From contig LMAJ01000030.1 in assembly GCA_001507425.1 (NCBI GenBank), forward strand, positions 1 through 64,000: a DNA stretch of 64,000 nucleotides, read 5' to 3'. Source of the stretch: Flavobacteriaceae bacterium CRH (GTDB lineage: Bacteria; Bacteroidota; Bacteroidia; Flavobacteriales; Flavobacteriaceae). Position numbers and translations under genes: made by a program. The notes beneath the pieces are model-generated. The model was not told the DNA's origin. It saw only the letters and a program-made list of their open reading frames with translations, and did not search any database. Shown piece by piece: positions 17,549 through 26,969 of this stretch; the first letter of the stretch is position 1; every line of letters begins with the position of its first letter.

Positions 17549-17600
17549 GCCATTTCTGCGGCAACAGAAATGGCGAGGCTTAAAGAACATTTATCACTAA
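17549..17600 (+). promoter_or_regulatory. Conserved leader hairpin with GCGGCAAC apex
   Basis: Stem GCCATTTCTG (17549-17558) pairs with CAGAAATGGC (17565-17574) around the loop CGGCAA. The 3' flank TTAAAGAACATTTATCACT follows. The sister leader has the same loop and the same 3' flank at 30772-30825, but a different stem sequence (GGTCATT with AATGACC) that still pairs. Keeping the pairing while changing the bases points to a selected RNA structure. A second hairpin (CAAGG with CCTTG) lies between this and the susC start. Confidence 0.65.
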
Positions 17601-17675
17601 ATCAAGGAAACAATCAGAGCGTTGAAAATTCAACACTCAGGGTGCCTTGTTAATTACTTAAACCAGTACAAAGAA

Positions 17676-20600
17676 ATGAAAAAAAATTTAAAAACATACT
17701 CATTACTATTTCTCCTGCTCCTGACGGCAGGGATTAATGCCCAAAATACAACCCCGCTTATTCAGTCTAAACTCGACGGAACTGTTGTCGATGACATTAC
17801 AAATCAGCCCATTATAGGTGCTTCTGTAAATATTAAAGGAACTACACATGGTGTTGTAACAGATGCAGAAGGAAAATTTTATTTTCAAACGGGTCAGAAA
17901 CTTCCTTATACATTAATTGTAAGCTATATTGGATATAAGAAACTAGAAATAATTGTAGATAAAAACCCGGTTACGATTAGCTTAAAAGAAGAAAGACAAG
18001 AACTTGATGAACTAGTTGTTGTTGGATACGGAACTCAAAAGAGAAAAGACATTACAGGTTCTGTAGCTTCGGTTCCAAAAGCCAATTTATCTCAGGTAAC
18101 CTCATCGGCAGATAACTTATTAAGAGGCGCTGTTGCCGGGGTTGTAGTTACACAAAGTTCAGGACGTCCGGGTGCCTCTTCAAGTGTGCGTATTCGTGGA
18201 GGAAACTCGATTACGGCGGGTAACGAACCTTTGTATGTTGTAGATGGAATCTTGATTTACAATGACAATAGTAACGGTTCTGCAGGAGTTTCTTTTGCAG
18301 GAGCAAATATCAATGTATTATCTACTATAAATCCAGCTGATATAGAATCTATTGAGGTTTTAAAAGACGCCTCTGCAACGGCTATTTATGGTTCACGCGG
18401 ATCAAATGGTGTTGTTATTATTACGACCAAAAAAGGTACAAAAGGTCAGGATAGTATTTCTTACCAAGGCTATTTTGGATTTCAGGATGTGTCAAAAAAA
18501 CTTCATTTAATGAATGCAAGCCAATGGGCAAGCTTGCGAAATGATGTTCAGGCAAGTATAAGTCAGGCGCCTTCTTTTACGGATGCGCAAATCGAGGCTT
18601 TTAAAACTTCTGGCGGATATGACTGGCAATCAGCTGCTTTTAGATCTGCGGCTCCGGTTCAAAATCATCAATTGTCTTTTTCAGGAGGTGATGAAAGATC
18701 GCGTTACGCTATTTCCGCTGGATATTTTGATCAGGAAGGAACTGTAATTGGATCTGATTTTAAGAGAATTTCTCTTCGTATTAACTATGAAAAAAACTAT
18801 TCTCAGAATTTTAAATTTGGTGTTAATGCCAATTATAGTAACTCTATCGCAAATGGTGTTGGAACTAACGGAAATGGCGGAAGAACTCCAAACCCAATCG
18901 TTAGTGCAGTTTTAACGGCTCCAGTTGTTCCTATTAAAAATGCTGATGGAAGTTATAACGTAACCAATAATATTTACGCAACTTCTGTAAATGGTTATGT
19001 TCCGAATCCTATCAATGATTTAGAAAACACGATTAACGAAACTAAAATCAACAGAATCCTAACCAGTTTGTTTGGTGAATATAAAATCACAAAAAAACTG
19101 ACTGCTAAAGTTGCGGTAAGCGGTGACGTAATTAACACGAAACAAAACTACTATGCGCCTGCCAATACAACAAATGGCGCTGGAACAAAAGGATTGGCCT
19201 CTATCGGAGACAGATTGGTAAGTTCCGTATTGAATGAAAATACGCTGAATTATAATACTACTTTCGGTGAAAACCATAAATTCTCGGCTTTGGGAGGTTA
19301 CACGCTTCAATATACGCAGGGAGAAACGGTAACTGCAGGAGCAAATACTTTTATCAACGATTCTAATACTTATAATGCGATTCAGGATGGTGTTGCAGTA
19401 AAACCGTACAGCGACGCATTCGAAAGCGTTTTAAAATCATGGCTTGCGAGAGTAAATTATTCTTATAGAGGAAAATATAACTTTACGCTTTCTGCACGTG
19501 CCGATGGTTCTTCAAGATTTGGTTCTGAATCACTTTGGGGTTACTTTCCTTCAGCAGGTTTCTCCTGGAATATTACGGAGGAAGAATTCGCCAATAATAT
19601 TAAAGGCGTAACGGAAGCTAAACTTAGACTTTCGGCGGGAACAACAGGAAACCAGGAAATTGGAAATTATCTTTCACTGGCTTCAATGGGTTCTGTAAAT
19701 TATTCTTTCGGAGGTACTTTATACACAGGATTGGCTCCTACCCGTTTGGCAAATCCGGATTTGAAATGGGAAAAAACAACGCAATATAATGTTGGTTTAG
19801 ACTTATCATTATTAGACAGAAAAGTAAATTTTGTTTTTGATGTTTATTACAAAAAAACAAACGATTTATTAATTAGTGTTCCTGTCCCGTTAACTTCAGG
19901 ATATGCGAGCGTACTTCAAAACATTGGAGGTGTTGAAAATAAAGGTATTGAAATTGGTTTAACTACTGAAAACTTAAAAACAGAACACTTTTCATGGAAC
20001 TCAAACATTGTGTTTTCTGCGAACAAAAACAAAGTTGTTTCTATAGGAAACGGAGTTGATCAGTTTTTTCCGGTAGTGCCAAACGGATCTTTATTACAAC
20101 AACAGCCTGTAACGGTTAAAGTTGGTCTGCCTTTAGGAACTTTCTGGGGATACAAAACCAACGGAATTTTCCAGACTCAGGAAGAAGTAAATACACAACC
20201 CAAAATAAACAGTTTAGCCAACACAAAAGTGGGAGACAGAAAATATGTTGACACGAATGGCGACGGTGTTATTACAGCGCTTGACAAAGGAAATCTAGGA
20301 ACTTCTCAGCCAAAATTTGTGGCAAGTTTCAGCAATACGGTTTCGTATCGTGACTTCGATTTGAATTTCTCTTTCCAGGGATCTTATGGCGCAAAAATAT
20401 TCAACGCTTTAAACCAGCAATTAGAAATTTCTACACTTGGAACCAACGCTAATGTTACTTTAGAAGATCGTTGGACAGCAGCAAATCCAAGCAATGAAGT
20501 TCCAAGAGCGTCAAGTTCTCCTTTAGGAATTGTTTCTGAGCGTTATGTAGAAGATGCTTCTTTTGTGAGATTAAAATTAGTAACGCTTGGTTATACACTA

Positions 20601-20801
20601 CCAAAAAGTACTTCTAAAAAATTGGGGGCAACAAGCGTAAAATTTTATGTCTCTGCAGAAAATCTGGTAACGTGGACAAAATATACCGGATATGATCCGG
20701 AAGTAAGTTCATACGAACAAAACAACTTATATCCGGGAATTGATTTTGGTTCTTATCCAAACTCAAGAACATTCATCTCGGGCCTGAACGTAACTTTCTA
20801 A
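17676..20801 (+). CDS. SusC/RagA-family TonB-dependent outer membrane transporter
   Basis: A 1041-residue TonB-linked outer membrane transporter, counted from the ATG at 17676. The signal peptide (KTYSLLFLLLLTAGINAQ) begins there, whereas the longer frame starts at a TTG inside the leader. Order: signal peptide, carboxypeptidase-regulatory-like domain (about 30-110, GTVVDDITNQPIIGASV), plug domain with VVVGYGTQKRKDITGSV, then the beta-barrel ending in a final aromatic (NVTF). With the SusD lipoprotein it imports a bulky ligand through the outer membrane. No glycoside hydrolase or polysaccharide lyase is nearby; sulfatases follow, so a sulfate ester is the likely ligand. A 495-base leader precedes it. 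Confidence 0.95.
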   Translation: MKKNLKTYSLLFLLLLTAGINAQNTTPLIQSKLDGTVVDDITNQPIIGASVNIKGTTHGVVTDAEGKFYFQTGQKLPYTLIVSYIGYKKLEIIVDKNPVTISLKEERQELDELVVVGYGTQKRKDITGSVASVPKANLSQVTSSADNLLRGAVAGVVVTQSSGRPGASSSVRIRGGNSITAGNEPLYVVDGILIYNDNSNGSAGVSFAGANINVLSTINPADIESIEVLKDASATAIYGSRGSNGVVIITTKKGTKGQDSISYQGYFGFQDVSKKLHLMNASQWASLRNDVQASISQAPSFTDAQIEAFKTSGGYDWQSAAFRSAAPVQNHQLSFSGGDERSRYAISAGYFDQEGTVIGSDFKRISLRINYEKNYSQNFKFGVNANYSNSIANGVGTNGNGGRTPNPIVSAVLTAPVVPIKNADGSYNVTNNIYATSVNGYVPNPINDLENTINETKINRILTSLFGEYKITKKLTAKVAVSGDVINTKQNYYAPANTTNGAGTKGLASIGDRLVSSVLNENTLNYNTTFGENHKFSALGGYTLQYTQGETVTAGANTFINDSNTYNAIQDGVAVKPYSDAFESVLKSWLARVNYSYRGKYNFTLSARADGSSRFGSESLWGYFPSAGFSWNITEEEFANNIKGVTEAKLRLSAGTTGNQEIGNYLSLASMGSVNYSFGGTLYTGLAPTRLANPDLKWEKTTQYNVGLDLSLLDRKVNFVFDVYYKKTNDLLISVPVPLTSGYASVLQNIGGVENKGIEIGLTTENLKTEHFSWNSNIVFSANKNKVVSIGNGVDQFFPVVPNGSLLQQQPVTVKVGLPLGTFWGYKTNGIFQTQEEVNTQPKINSLANTKVGDRKYVDTNGDGVITALDKGNLGTSQPKFVASFSNTVSYRDFDLNFSFQGSYGAKIFNALNQQLEISTLGTNANVTLEDRWTAANPSNEVPRASSSPLGIVSERYVEDASFVRLKLVTLGYTLPKSTSKKLGATSVKFYVSAENLVTWTKYTGYDPEVSSYEQNNLYPGIDFGSYPNSRTFISGLNVTF

Positions 20802-20817
20802 GTAAAAAAAATATAAA

Positions 20818-22296
20818 ATGAAAAAGATTATTATACTATTCCTTTTAAGTGCCGGACTATTGGTATCGTGCGCAGATCTAGAGGTAACACCAACCTCTTT
20901 TGTAACCGAAGATAATTACTTCCAGACCCAGGATGATGCCGTTGCGAGCGTAACTGCAGTTTATGCCTCATTAAGCCTTGATCCGGGAGAGCAAAGTTTG
21001 TTTGGAAGAAACCTTTATTTCTTAACCGATATGGGTTCTGATTATGCCGCAGCAGGAGTTTCTGCAACAAATCCGCAGGTAAGGGCAATGAGCGCTTTAA
21101 CGCATGATGCTACAAATGACCGTGTTCAGGTGGCGTGGAGACAAATTTATGCGGGAATTAACAGAGCCAATGTTTCTATTGACAATATCCCTAAAGTTTC
21201 TGGAAATGAAGTTATTAAAACCCGATTAATCAATGAAGCAAAATTTATTAGAGGTTTATTATATTTTCAGGCAGTTCGTATTTGGGGCGGCGTTCCAATT
21301 GTTTTGCATGAACCAACTTCTATTCAGTTAGAAAGTTTAAAATCAAGAAGAGCAACGGTTGATGAAGTATACACACAAATTATTTCTGATTTAAATGATG
21401 CTGAAAACTTACCTCCTACTTACACTGCTGCTGATGCCGGCCGCGCGACTTCCGGAGCTGCAAAAGCAATTTTGGCTAAAGTTTATTTGACAAGAAAAGA
21501 TTATCCAAATGCTATTTTAAAAGCCAGAGAAGTAATCAACGGTGGTTACGGATATGCGTTGTTCGAAAGCTTTCAGGACATATTCACCAAAACAAAAAAG
21601 AACGGAAAAGAGCATATTTTCTCTGTTCAGTTTGAGCCAAATCAGGCAGGAAACGGATCTAGCGGAAGTACTTTTCAATCTACATCTTTTACAGGATTTA
21701 CAGCAACAGAACCTGCTGATATTATCTCAGATGTAGCTTTGTTTTATGATATTTATGCTGCCGGAGATACGCGTAGAGATGTGAGTTACGCCAAACAATT
21801 AGTAAATCCAACTACCGGGGCATTATACACTTTTCCGAAGCCAATTTTCAAAAAATATTTGGATTTAACCAATTTGGCAACGCCTGGAAATGTGGCTATC
21901 AATTTCCCGATTATTCGTTACGCAGATATTTTATTGTCTTTAGCAGAAGCTATAAATGAGCAAGGAACACCAACAACTGAAGCATACGAATTGATTAACC
22001 AAGTTAGAAGAAGAGCTTTTGGAAAACCAATTACAACTCCGGATGCCACTGTAGATTTAGTTGGATTAGACCAAACTACTTTTAGAGCTGCTATTCAGGA
22101 AGAACGCAAAAAAGAATTTGTTCAGGAAGGGCAAAGATGGTTCGACCTGGTGCGTTGGGGAACTTTGGTAACCGAAGTAAAAAAAGTAACCGCTAAAAAT
22201 TCGGTTTCAGAAAGAAATAACCTTTATCCAATTCCGCAAAGTGAAAGAAACTTTGATCCGGTTGGATTACCACAAAACCCGGGATACGGAAATTAA
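20818..22296 (+). CDS. SusD/RagB-family nutrient-binding lipoprotein
   Basis: A 492-residue outer membrane lipoprotein that caps the SusC pore and binds the ligand. The signal peptide ends in a lipobox (LLVSC, Cys19). The body has SusD-like features: an N-terminal NYFQTQDDAVASVTAVYASL segment, TPR-like helices (EAKFIRGLLYFQAVRIWGGVP) and a C-terminal RagB part with EERKKEFVQEGQRWFDLVRW. It follows susC by 16 bases, the standard pair order. Confidence 0.95.
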   Translation: MKKIIILFLLSAGLLVSCADLEVTPTSFVTEDNYFQTQDDAVASVTAVYASLSLDPGEQSLFGRNLYFLTDMGSDYAAAGVSATNPQVRAMSALTHDATNDRVQVAWRQIYAGINRANVSIDNIPKVSGNEVIKTRLINEAKFIRGLLYFQAVRIWGGVPIVLHEPTSIQLESLKSRRATVDEVYTQIISDLNDAENLPPTYTAADAGRATSGAAKAILAKVYLTRKDYPNAILKAREVINGGYGYALFESFQDIFTKTKKNGKEHIFSVQFEPNQAGNGSSGSTFQSTSFTGFTATEPADIISDVALFYDIYAAGDTRRDVSYAKQLVNPTTGALYTFPKPIFKKYLDLTNLATPGNVAINFPIIRYADILLSLAEAINEQGTPTTEAYELINQVRRRAFGKPITTPDATVDLVGLDQTTFRAAIQEERKKEFVQEGQRWFDLVRWGTLVTEVKKVTAKNSVSERNNLYPIPQSERNFDPVGLPQNPGYGN

Positions 22297-22337
22297 CTAT
22301 AGCTAAATCGTTGAATATAATTCGTAATTTTTTTTAC

Positions 22338-22470
22338 AACACATAGAAACATAGATTTTCTTTTTTCTTAAGAAGATTAAAATAATGATACATCATTTAC
22401 ACATAGCTATGTGCATTTAAACAAGTGAAACGCCTTTTTTGAGTTTACAAATCTATGTTTCTATGTGTTA
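22338..22470. repeat. MITE-like palindromic element, copy 1
   Basis: Terminal arms AACACATAGAAACATAGATT and its complement, CTATGTTTCTATGTGTTA at the far end, enclose a central palindrome CACATAGCTATGTG. Two further copies lie at 25994-26129 and 32537-32669. Copies 1 and 3 are nearly identical through the interior (GTGAAACGCCTTTTTTGA), which suggests recent movement. No coding capacity. Confidence 0.85.
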
Positions 22471-22518
22471 AATAATTACATCAAACGAATAATAACTACA
22501 ACCAAAAAACTATTTAAA

Positions 22519-24441
22519 ATGAAAAAAATTAATAATCACAGTACAATCAAAAGTCCTAAAACAGGGCTTTTGATTACCGCATTACTAGTTGCACAATTCG
22601 GTTTTGCACAAAACGAACAAGATGCCAGTTTTAAAGGCGTTGTTGGTAAAACATTGGCTGATTCTAAAGAATATTGGCCGGAACCTGTAAAAGCACCAAC
22701 CGGAGCGCCAAACATTGTCTGGATATTATTAGACGATGTTGGATTTGGAGCTGCAAGCGCTTTTGGAGGTTTAATTCAAACACCAACTTTTGATGATTTA
22801 GCCAACAATGGTTTACGTTATACCAATTTTCATACAACCGCAATTTGCGCGCCAACGCGTGCCGCTTTATTAACCGGAAGAAATTCAGGAAAAGTTCACG
22901 TAAGCGGGTTTTCTCACACGGTTTTATCAGCAGGTTTCCCAGGTTGGGACGGAAGAATTCCATCGGATAAAGGAACAATTGCTGAGATTTTAAGAGACAA
23001 AGGATATAACACTTTTGCCGTTGGGAAATACGGATTAACGCCTGACGAAGAAGCTTCTGACGCCGGACCTTTCGACAGATGGCCAACCGGAAAAGGATTT
23101 GAACACTTTTTTGGTTTCTTAGGATCACAAACAGATCAATACAAACCTGATTTAGTAGAAGATAACACTCATATTGTTCCTGACGGAAGACATTTAACAG
23201 ATCAAATTACGGATAAAGCAATTGGTTATATCACGAAACAACATAAAGCTGCGCCGGACAAACCATTCTTTTTGTACTATGCGCCGGGAGCGGTTCACGC
23301 ACCTCATCAGGTTGCGGAATCGTGGAGTGATCCGTACAAAGGAAAATTTGACGAAGGCTGGGATGTTTACCGTGAGAAAGTATTAGCGAATCAGAAAAAA
23401 TTAGGTGTAATTCCAGCAAATGCTATTTTACCGGAACGTAACCCAATTATTGCAGACTGGAAAAAACTAACTCCCGACCAAAAGAAAGTGTATGCTCGTT
23501 TTATGGAAGTTTACGCCGGATATCTTACCTATACAGATCATGAAATTGGAAGAATCGTAGAGCATTTAAAAGCATCTGGTCAATTAGAAAACACGCTTAT
23601 TTTTGTGGCAATTGGAGATAACGGAGCCAGTAAAGAAGGAACTACACAAGGTACAATCAATCAAAATCTTTTTGCCGGTGGCGTTTCTGATGAAAAAAAT
23701 CTTCAGGATAATTTAAACAATATTGGAGAAATTGGAACGGCAAAAGGTTTAAATACAAACTTCCCATTAGGTTGGGCACAAGCCACAAATGCACCTTTCA
23801 AAAACTGGAAACAAGATGCACATTCTGAAGGAGGAACCCGTAATCCGTTGATTGTTTTTTATCCAAAAGGAATAAAAGAAAAAGGCGGAATCAGAAGCCA
23901 ATACAGTCATGTAACAGATTTATTGCCAACTACATTAGATATCGCGGGACTTAAAGCTCCGGAACAAATCCGTGAAATCAAACAGGATAAAATACAAGGT
24001 TCTTCTTTCTACGCTTCATTAAATAATGCAAAAGCAGAGTCATTGCATAAAGTTCAATATTATTATATTTTCGGAAACAGAGCTATTTATAAAGATGGAT
24101 GGAAAGCAGCTGCGGCACATCTTCCGGATTCTTTTACCTTAAAAAAATCAATAGGTACAAACGAAGCGCCTGTAAAAAGCAATTTTGATACTGATGTTTG
24201 GGAACTTTACAATTTAAATGAAGATTTTAACGAACGTGTTAATCTGGCTAAAAAATATCCGGAGAAACTGGCAGAACTTCAAAAATTGTTTGATGAGCAA
24301 GCCAAAGAAAATAACGTTTATCCGTTAATCGACTGGCAGGATGTTTTCAGCAGAAGAATCCATAATAATGGAACTGATAAAGGCAAAAATCTTCAGGAAT
24401 TAATTCGTCAGGCCAATAAACCTGCCGGAAGCACAAATTAG
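22519..24441 (+). CDS. Arylsulfatase, secreted (sulfatase 1)
   Basis: A type I sulfatase of about 640 residues from the ATG at 22519; an earlier GTG lies in the upstream repeat. It removes sulfate from organic sulfate esters in the periplasm or outside. A signal peptide ends in FGFAQ. The metal site is seen in NIVWILLDDVGFG. The nucleophile motif C-A-P-T-R has Cys110, which must be converted to formylglycine, followed by LLTGRN. Later motifs are GDNGASKEGT and HSEGGTRNPLIV. It belongs to the larger arylsulfatase class. Two other sulfatases follow in the same region, with no polysaccharide-degrading genes, so small aryl or alkyl sulfates are plausible substrates. Confidence 0.93.
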   Translation: MKKINNHSTIKSPKTGLLITALLVAQFGFAQNEQDASFKGVVGKTLADSKEYWPEPVKAPTGAPNIVWILLDDVGFGAASAFGGLIQTPTFDDLANNGLRYTNFHTTAICAPTRAALLTGRNSGKVHVSGFSHTVLSAGFPGWDGRIPSDKGTIAEILRDKGYNTFAVGKYGLTPDEEASDAGPFDRWPTGKGFEHFFGFLGSQTDQYKPDLVEDNTHIVPDGRHLTDQITDKAIGYITKQHKAAPDKPFFLYYAPGAVHAPHQVAESWSDPYKGKFDEGWDVYREKVLANQKKLGVIPANAILPERNPIIADWKKLTPDQKKVYARFMEVYAGYLTYTDHEIGRIVEHLKASGQLENTLIFVAIGDNGASKEGTTQGTINQNLFAGGVSDEKNLQDNLNNIGEIGTAKGLNTNFPLGWAQATNAPFKNWKQDAHSEGGTRNPLIVFYPKGIKEKGGIRSQYSHVTDLLPTTLDIAGLKAPEQIREIKQDKIQGSSFYASLNNAKAESLHKVQYYYIFGNRAIYKDGWKAAAAHLPDSFTLKKSIGTNEAPVKSNFDTDVWELYNLNEDFNERVNLAKKYPEKLAELQKLFDEQAKENNVYPLIDWQDVFSRRIHNNGTDKGKNLQELIRQANKPAGSTN

Positions 24442-24455
24442 TAGGTAATCTACTT

Positions 24456-24546
24456 GACCTGCAAGGTTTCCAAAACCTTGTAGGTTTAAATTATTTACAT
24501 CGTAAGTTCAAAATCATACCTACAAGGTTTTGGAAACCTTGCAGGA
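24456..24546. repeat. Inverted repeat with CTGCAAGGTTT arms, copy 1
   Basis: Palindromic element with arms ACCTGCAAGGTTTCC and AACCTTGTAGGT, then their complements ending CCTTGCAGG. A second copy lies at 28734-28823, in front of the sulfate exporter gene. Nothing else is seen in this 324-base gap apart from AT-rich sequence. Confidence 0.8.
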
Positions 24547-24765
24547 TTAGAACTTGCAAAAATAAAATAATAACAATTTTTACAGGATTGTAACAAAATT
24601 TATAGAAATTCATAAAATATATTCTACCAAATCTATAGAGTTAAAGGTATTTATTTTATTTTTGTTATCAACAAGCCAATTAATTGACTTTCAAAGCAGA
24701 ATAAAAATTTTTGAAATAAAAAATACACTTAAAAAAAATAAATAATAACATAAAATCACAAGATA

Positions 24766-24885
24766 ATGAAACGAGTAGACTTTGAAATTATCGGAAAAAA
24801 AATTGTCGTTGGGGCAATTGTATTTTTAGTACCACTGGCCATTTTAGCCGGAGGTTTAGCATTAGTTAATCAATTTTTAAAATAA
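24766..24885 (+). CDS. 39-residue single-helix membrane peptide
   Basis: Begins MKRVDFEIIGKK at an ATG and continues with one hydrophobic helix (IVVGAIVFLVPLAILAGGLALV), ending NQFLK. The stop at 24883-24885 is 6 bases before the hydroxylase start, so the two are probably co-translated. I do not recognise a family. It could be a small partner or membrane anchor for the hydroxylase or a sulfatase. Its placement and clean helix support it as real. Confidence 0.6.
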   Translation: MKRVDFEIIGKKIVVGAIVFLVPLAILAGGLALVNQFLK

Positions 24886-24891
24886 GATATC

Positions 24892-25959
24892 ATGGCAATA
24901 GTTCAAAAAGAAAAACTAACAAGAGATTTAAGTATTAGTCTTTTAATATACAGCTTGCCTGTAGTGGCAATTTTCCTTTATTTTAAATACACGAATGTTC
25001 TTGTGAGCGAATCGCATATTACATTACCGGCGTTTTTAGAATTTGCACAACCTGCATTTCAACACATTAGAACGTGGGGATTAATCGTCTTCATGTTGGT
25101 TTTAGGCGCAATAGAATTTGCTGCAGGTTTATACGATGACGAGTGGACGGGCGAAGAACGCAAAATAGATATCGTTTGTTTCTTAGCTCCAAAATTGCTT
25201 TTACCTCCTGTAATTGCTTTTTTCAGCTTAACGGCTTTACCTTATTTAATTCCGAATTTGGCCAATTCACTTTCATGGGTTCCGTTTTGGGGAGGTTTTT
25301 TCCTGATCGCAATTGCAGATGATTTAACGCAATATTGGTACCATAGACTTCATCATCAGGTTCCGTTTTTATGGCGTTTTCACAGAACGCACCACTCAGC
25401 TCCGTATATGGGCATGGCGATGGCTTCGAGACAAAACTTTATTTACATGGTTTTCTTTTCTCAAATTTATTTAACGGCGACTTTAACGTATTTAGGTTTA
25501 GGATTACCTGCTTTATTTGTTTTAGTAATCAAAAGCTTTATCACTTTGGGAGCGCATTCTAGTATTGCCTGGGACAAACCATTTTATAAATACAAAGTTT
25601 TACATCCAATTGCATGGGTTTTAGAACGTTTAATTTCGACTCCGGCAACGCACCACGCACATCACGCAGACACAAGCGGAGATGGTGTTGGACACTTTAA
25701 AGGAAACTTCGGAAACATGTTTTTCATTTGGGATGTAATCTTCGGAACGGGTTTAATTACACGTAAATTCCCGGAATCTTACGGAATGAAATCATACAAA
25801 CAAGAAGAATGGTACGCTCAGTTTTTATGGCCAATATTCAAATCTAAAAAAGAAGGAAGTGCTTTGGCAGAAGGCGTTTTATCAGTTCCTTTAAAACCAA
25901 AAGCAGAAGCTATTGTAGCTGAAAGCCCGGTTTATTACGAAGAACCGGCTCAGGTATAA
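24892..25959 (+). CDS. Sterol desaturase/fatty acid hydroxylase family protein
   Basis: A 355-residue integral membrane di-iron oxygenase of the fatty acid hydroxylase superfamily. The histidine clusters are HRLHH, HRTHHSAPYMG and HHAHH, spaced as in the family, with about four to six membrane helices. Such enzymes hydroxylate or desaturate lipids or other hydrophobic substrates using O2. Position among sulfatases and a SusCD pair suggests that it acts on the carbon part of a hydrophobic sulfate ester, or modifies a sulfolipid. The substrate is unknown, and the C-terminal tail of about 50 residues is not conserved in obvious motifs. Confidence 0.88.
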   Translation: MAIVQKEKLTRDLSISLLIYSLPVVAIFLYFKYTNVLVSESHITLPAFLEFAQPAFQHIRTWGLIVFMLVLGAIEFAAGLYDDEWTGEERKIDIVCFLAPKLLLPPVIAFFSLTALPYLIPNLANSLSWVPFWGGFFLIAIADDLTQYWYHRLHHQVPFLWRFHRTHHSAPYMGMAMASRQNFIYMVFFSQIYLTATLTYLGLGLPALFVLVIKSFITLGAHSSIAWDKPFYKYKVLHPIAWVLERLISTPATHHAHHADTSGDGVGHFKGNFGNMFFIWDVIFGTGLITRKFPESYGMKSYKQEEWYAQFLWPIFKSKKEGSALAEGVLSVPLKPKAEAIVAESPVYYEEPAQV

Positions 25960-25993
25960 AAAAAATAAATGAAACCATTGGGCGTAATTTTTT

Positions 25994-26129
25994 TAACACA
26001 TAGAAACATAGAATTATTGAAACGAAAAAAGGCGTTTCACTTGCAGTAATGCACATAGCTATGTGTGAGAAACTGGTTTCTTTTTATACTCTTTTTCAAA
26101 AAGATAAAATCTATGTTTCTATGTGTTTA
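25994..26129. repeat. MITE-like palindromic element, copy 2
   Basis: Same terminal arms as the element at 22338 (AACACATAGAAACATAGA, and CTATGTTTCTATGTG at the far end) and the same core CACATAGCTATGTG, but with a diverged interior. It lies between the hydroxylase and the rhodanese-thioredoxin gene. Confidence 0.85.
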
Positions 26130-26228
26130 ATTAATTTTTTGTGCAACCCAACGTTATAAATAAGAATTGGCAGTGTACTCAAAATAATTTTTGAAATACA
26201 CTGCCAAACTTATGCTAAACCAAAAATT

Positions 26229-26942
26229 ATGAAAAATAAAATACTCAAAAAAAGCATTACAACCTTAGTTTTGCTTTTTACAATTGCAGGTTTTTCACAA
26301 GGAAACAGCGCCAATATATTGCTGGATGCTTTTTATTCGAAAATTAAAAGTCAAAAAAATCCACAGATTATTGATGCCAGAGGTCCTGATGAATTTGCCT
26401 TAAACCATATTGAAGGAGCCGTAAATTTCAATCTAAAATCTGAAGATTACGAAAAACGTGTTGCCGCATTAAATCCGTCACAACCCGTATTTATTTATTC
26501 GATTGCAGCTTACAGAAGCGAACTTTTATCAACTGATTTAGCCAAAAGAAATTTCTCTGAAGTTTATATTTTAGAAGGCGGAATCGCAAGCTGGATTGGC
26601 GGCGGAAAACCTTTTTACACAAACCTAAAAAGCAAATTAACGATTGCTGAATATAAAAAAATAGTTGCCGATAATAAATACGTTTTGGTAGACATTGGTT
26701 CTAAATATTGTGCAACCTGCAAAACCGTAAAACCCATTTTAGAAAACCTCAGAACGCAATACGGAGAAAAACTAAAAATCGTTCAAATTGAGTTAGAAGA
26801 AAGTCCGCAAGTAATAGCCGATTTAAAAACGGTAAAGGTCTTCCCTACTTTGATATTATATGAAAATGGAAAAAATGTTTTCAAAAAAGATGGTTTAGGC
26901 GATTTGAAGAACGATGTTGATGTTGCTTTGGCTGTTAAATAA
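26229..26942 (+). CDS. Secreted rhodanese-like plus thioredoxin-like protein
   Basis: A 237-residue exported protein with signal peptide SITTLVLLFTIAGFSQ. Residues about 30-130 have a rhodanese fold (IIDARGPDEFALNHIEGAVNF, ILEGGIASWIGGGKP). The active-site loop reads YSIAAYRSE, so the usual catalytic Cys is absent. Residues about 140-235 are a thioredoxin-like domain with a redox pair in KYCATCKTVKP. It may handle periplasmic thiol or sulfane sulfur redox for the sulfatase unit. The dead rhodanese loop suggests a binding or structural role for that half. Confidence 0.85.
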   Translation: MKNKILKKSITTLVLLFTIAGFSQGNSANILLDAFYSKIKSQKNPQIIDARGPDEFALNHIEGAVNFNLKSEDYEKRVAALNPSQPVFIYSIAAYRSELLSTDLAKRNFSEVYILEGGIASWIGGGKPFYTNLKSKLTIAEYKKIVADNKYVLVDIGSKYCATCKTVKPILENLRTQYGEKLKIVQIELEESPQVIADLKTVKVFPTLILYENGKNVFKKDGLGDLKNDVDVALAVK

Positions 26943-26969
26943 TAATTTAATTTTCTAACACGCATTTTT

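Noticed and set aside
17549..17600. SAM-I or SAM-II riboswitch
   Set aside because: The GGCAAC word recalls the S-box, but the surrounding conserved core and helices do not fit either class as I know them. A database search would decide.
17570..17653. A 27-codon frame in the susC leader starting MARLKEHLSLN and ending RVPC
   Set aside because: It overlaps the hairpin and is not present in the sister leader, where the frame stops after two codons. Kept only as a curiosity because it also ends in Cys.
17622..17675. Longer start for the SusC protein
   Set aside because: The upstream start is a TTG inside the leader, and the signal peptide begins at the ATG at 17676.
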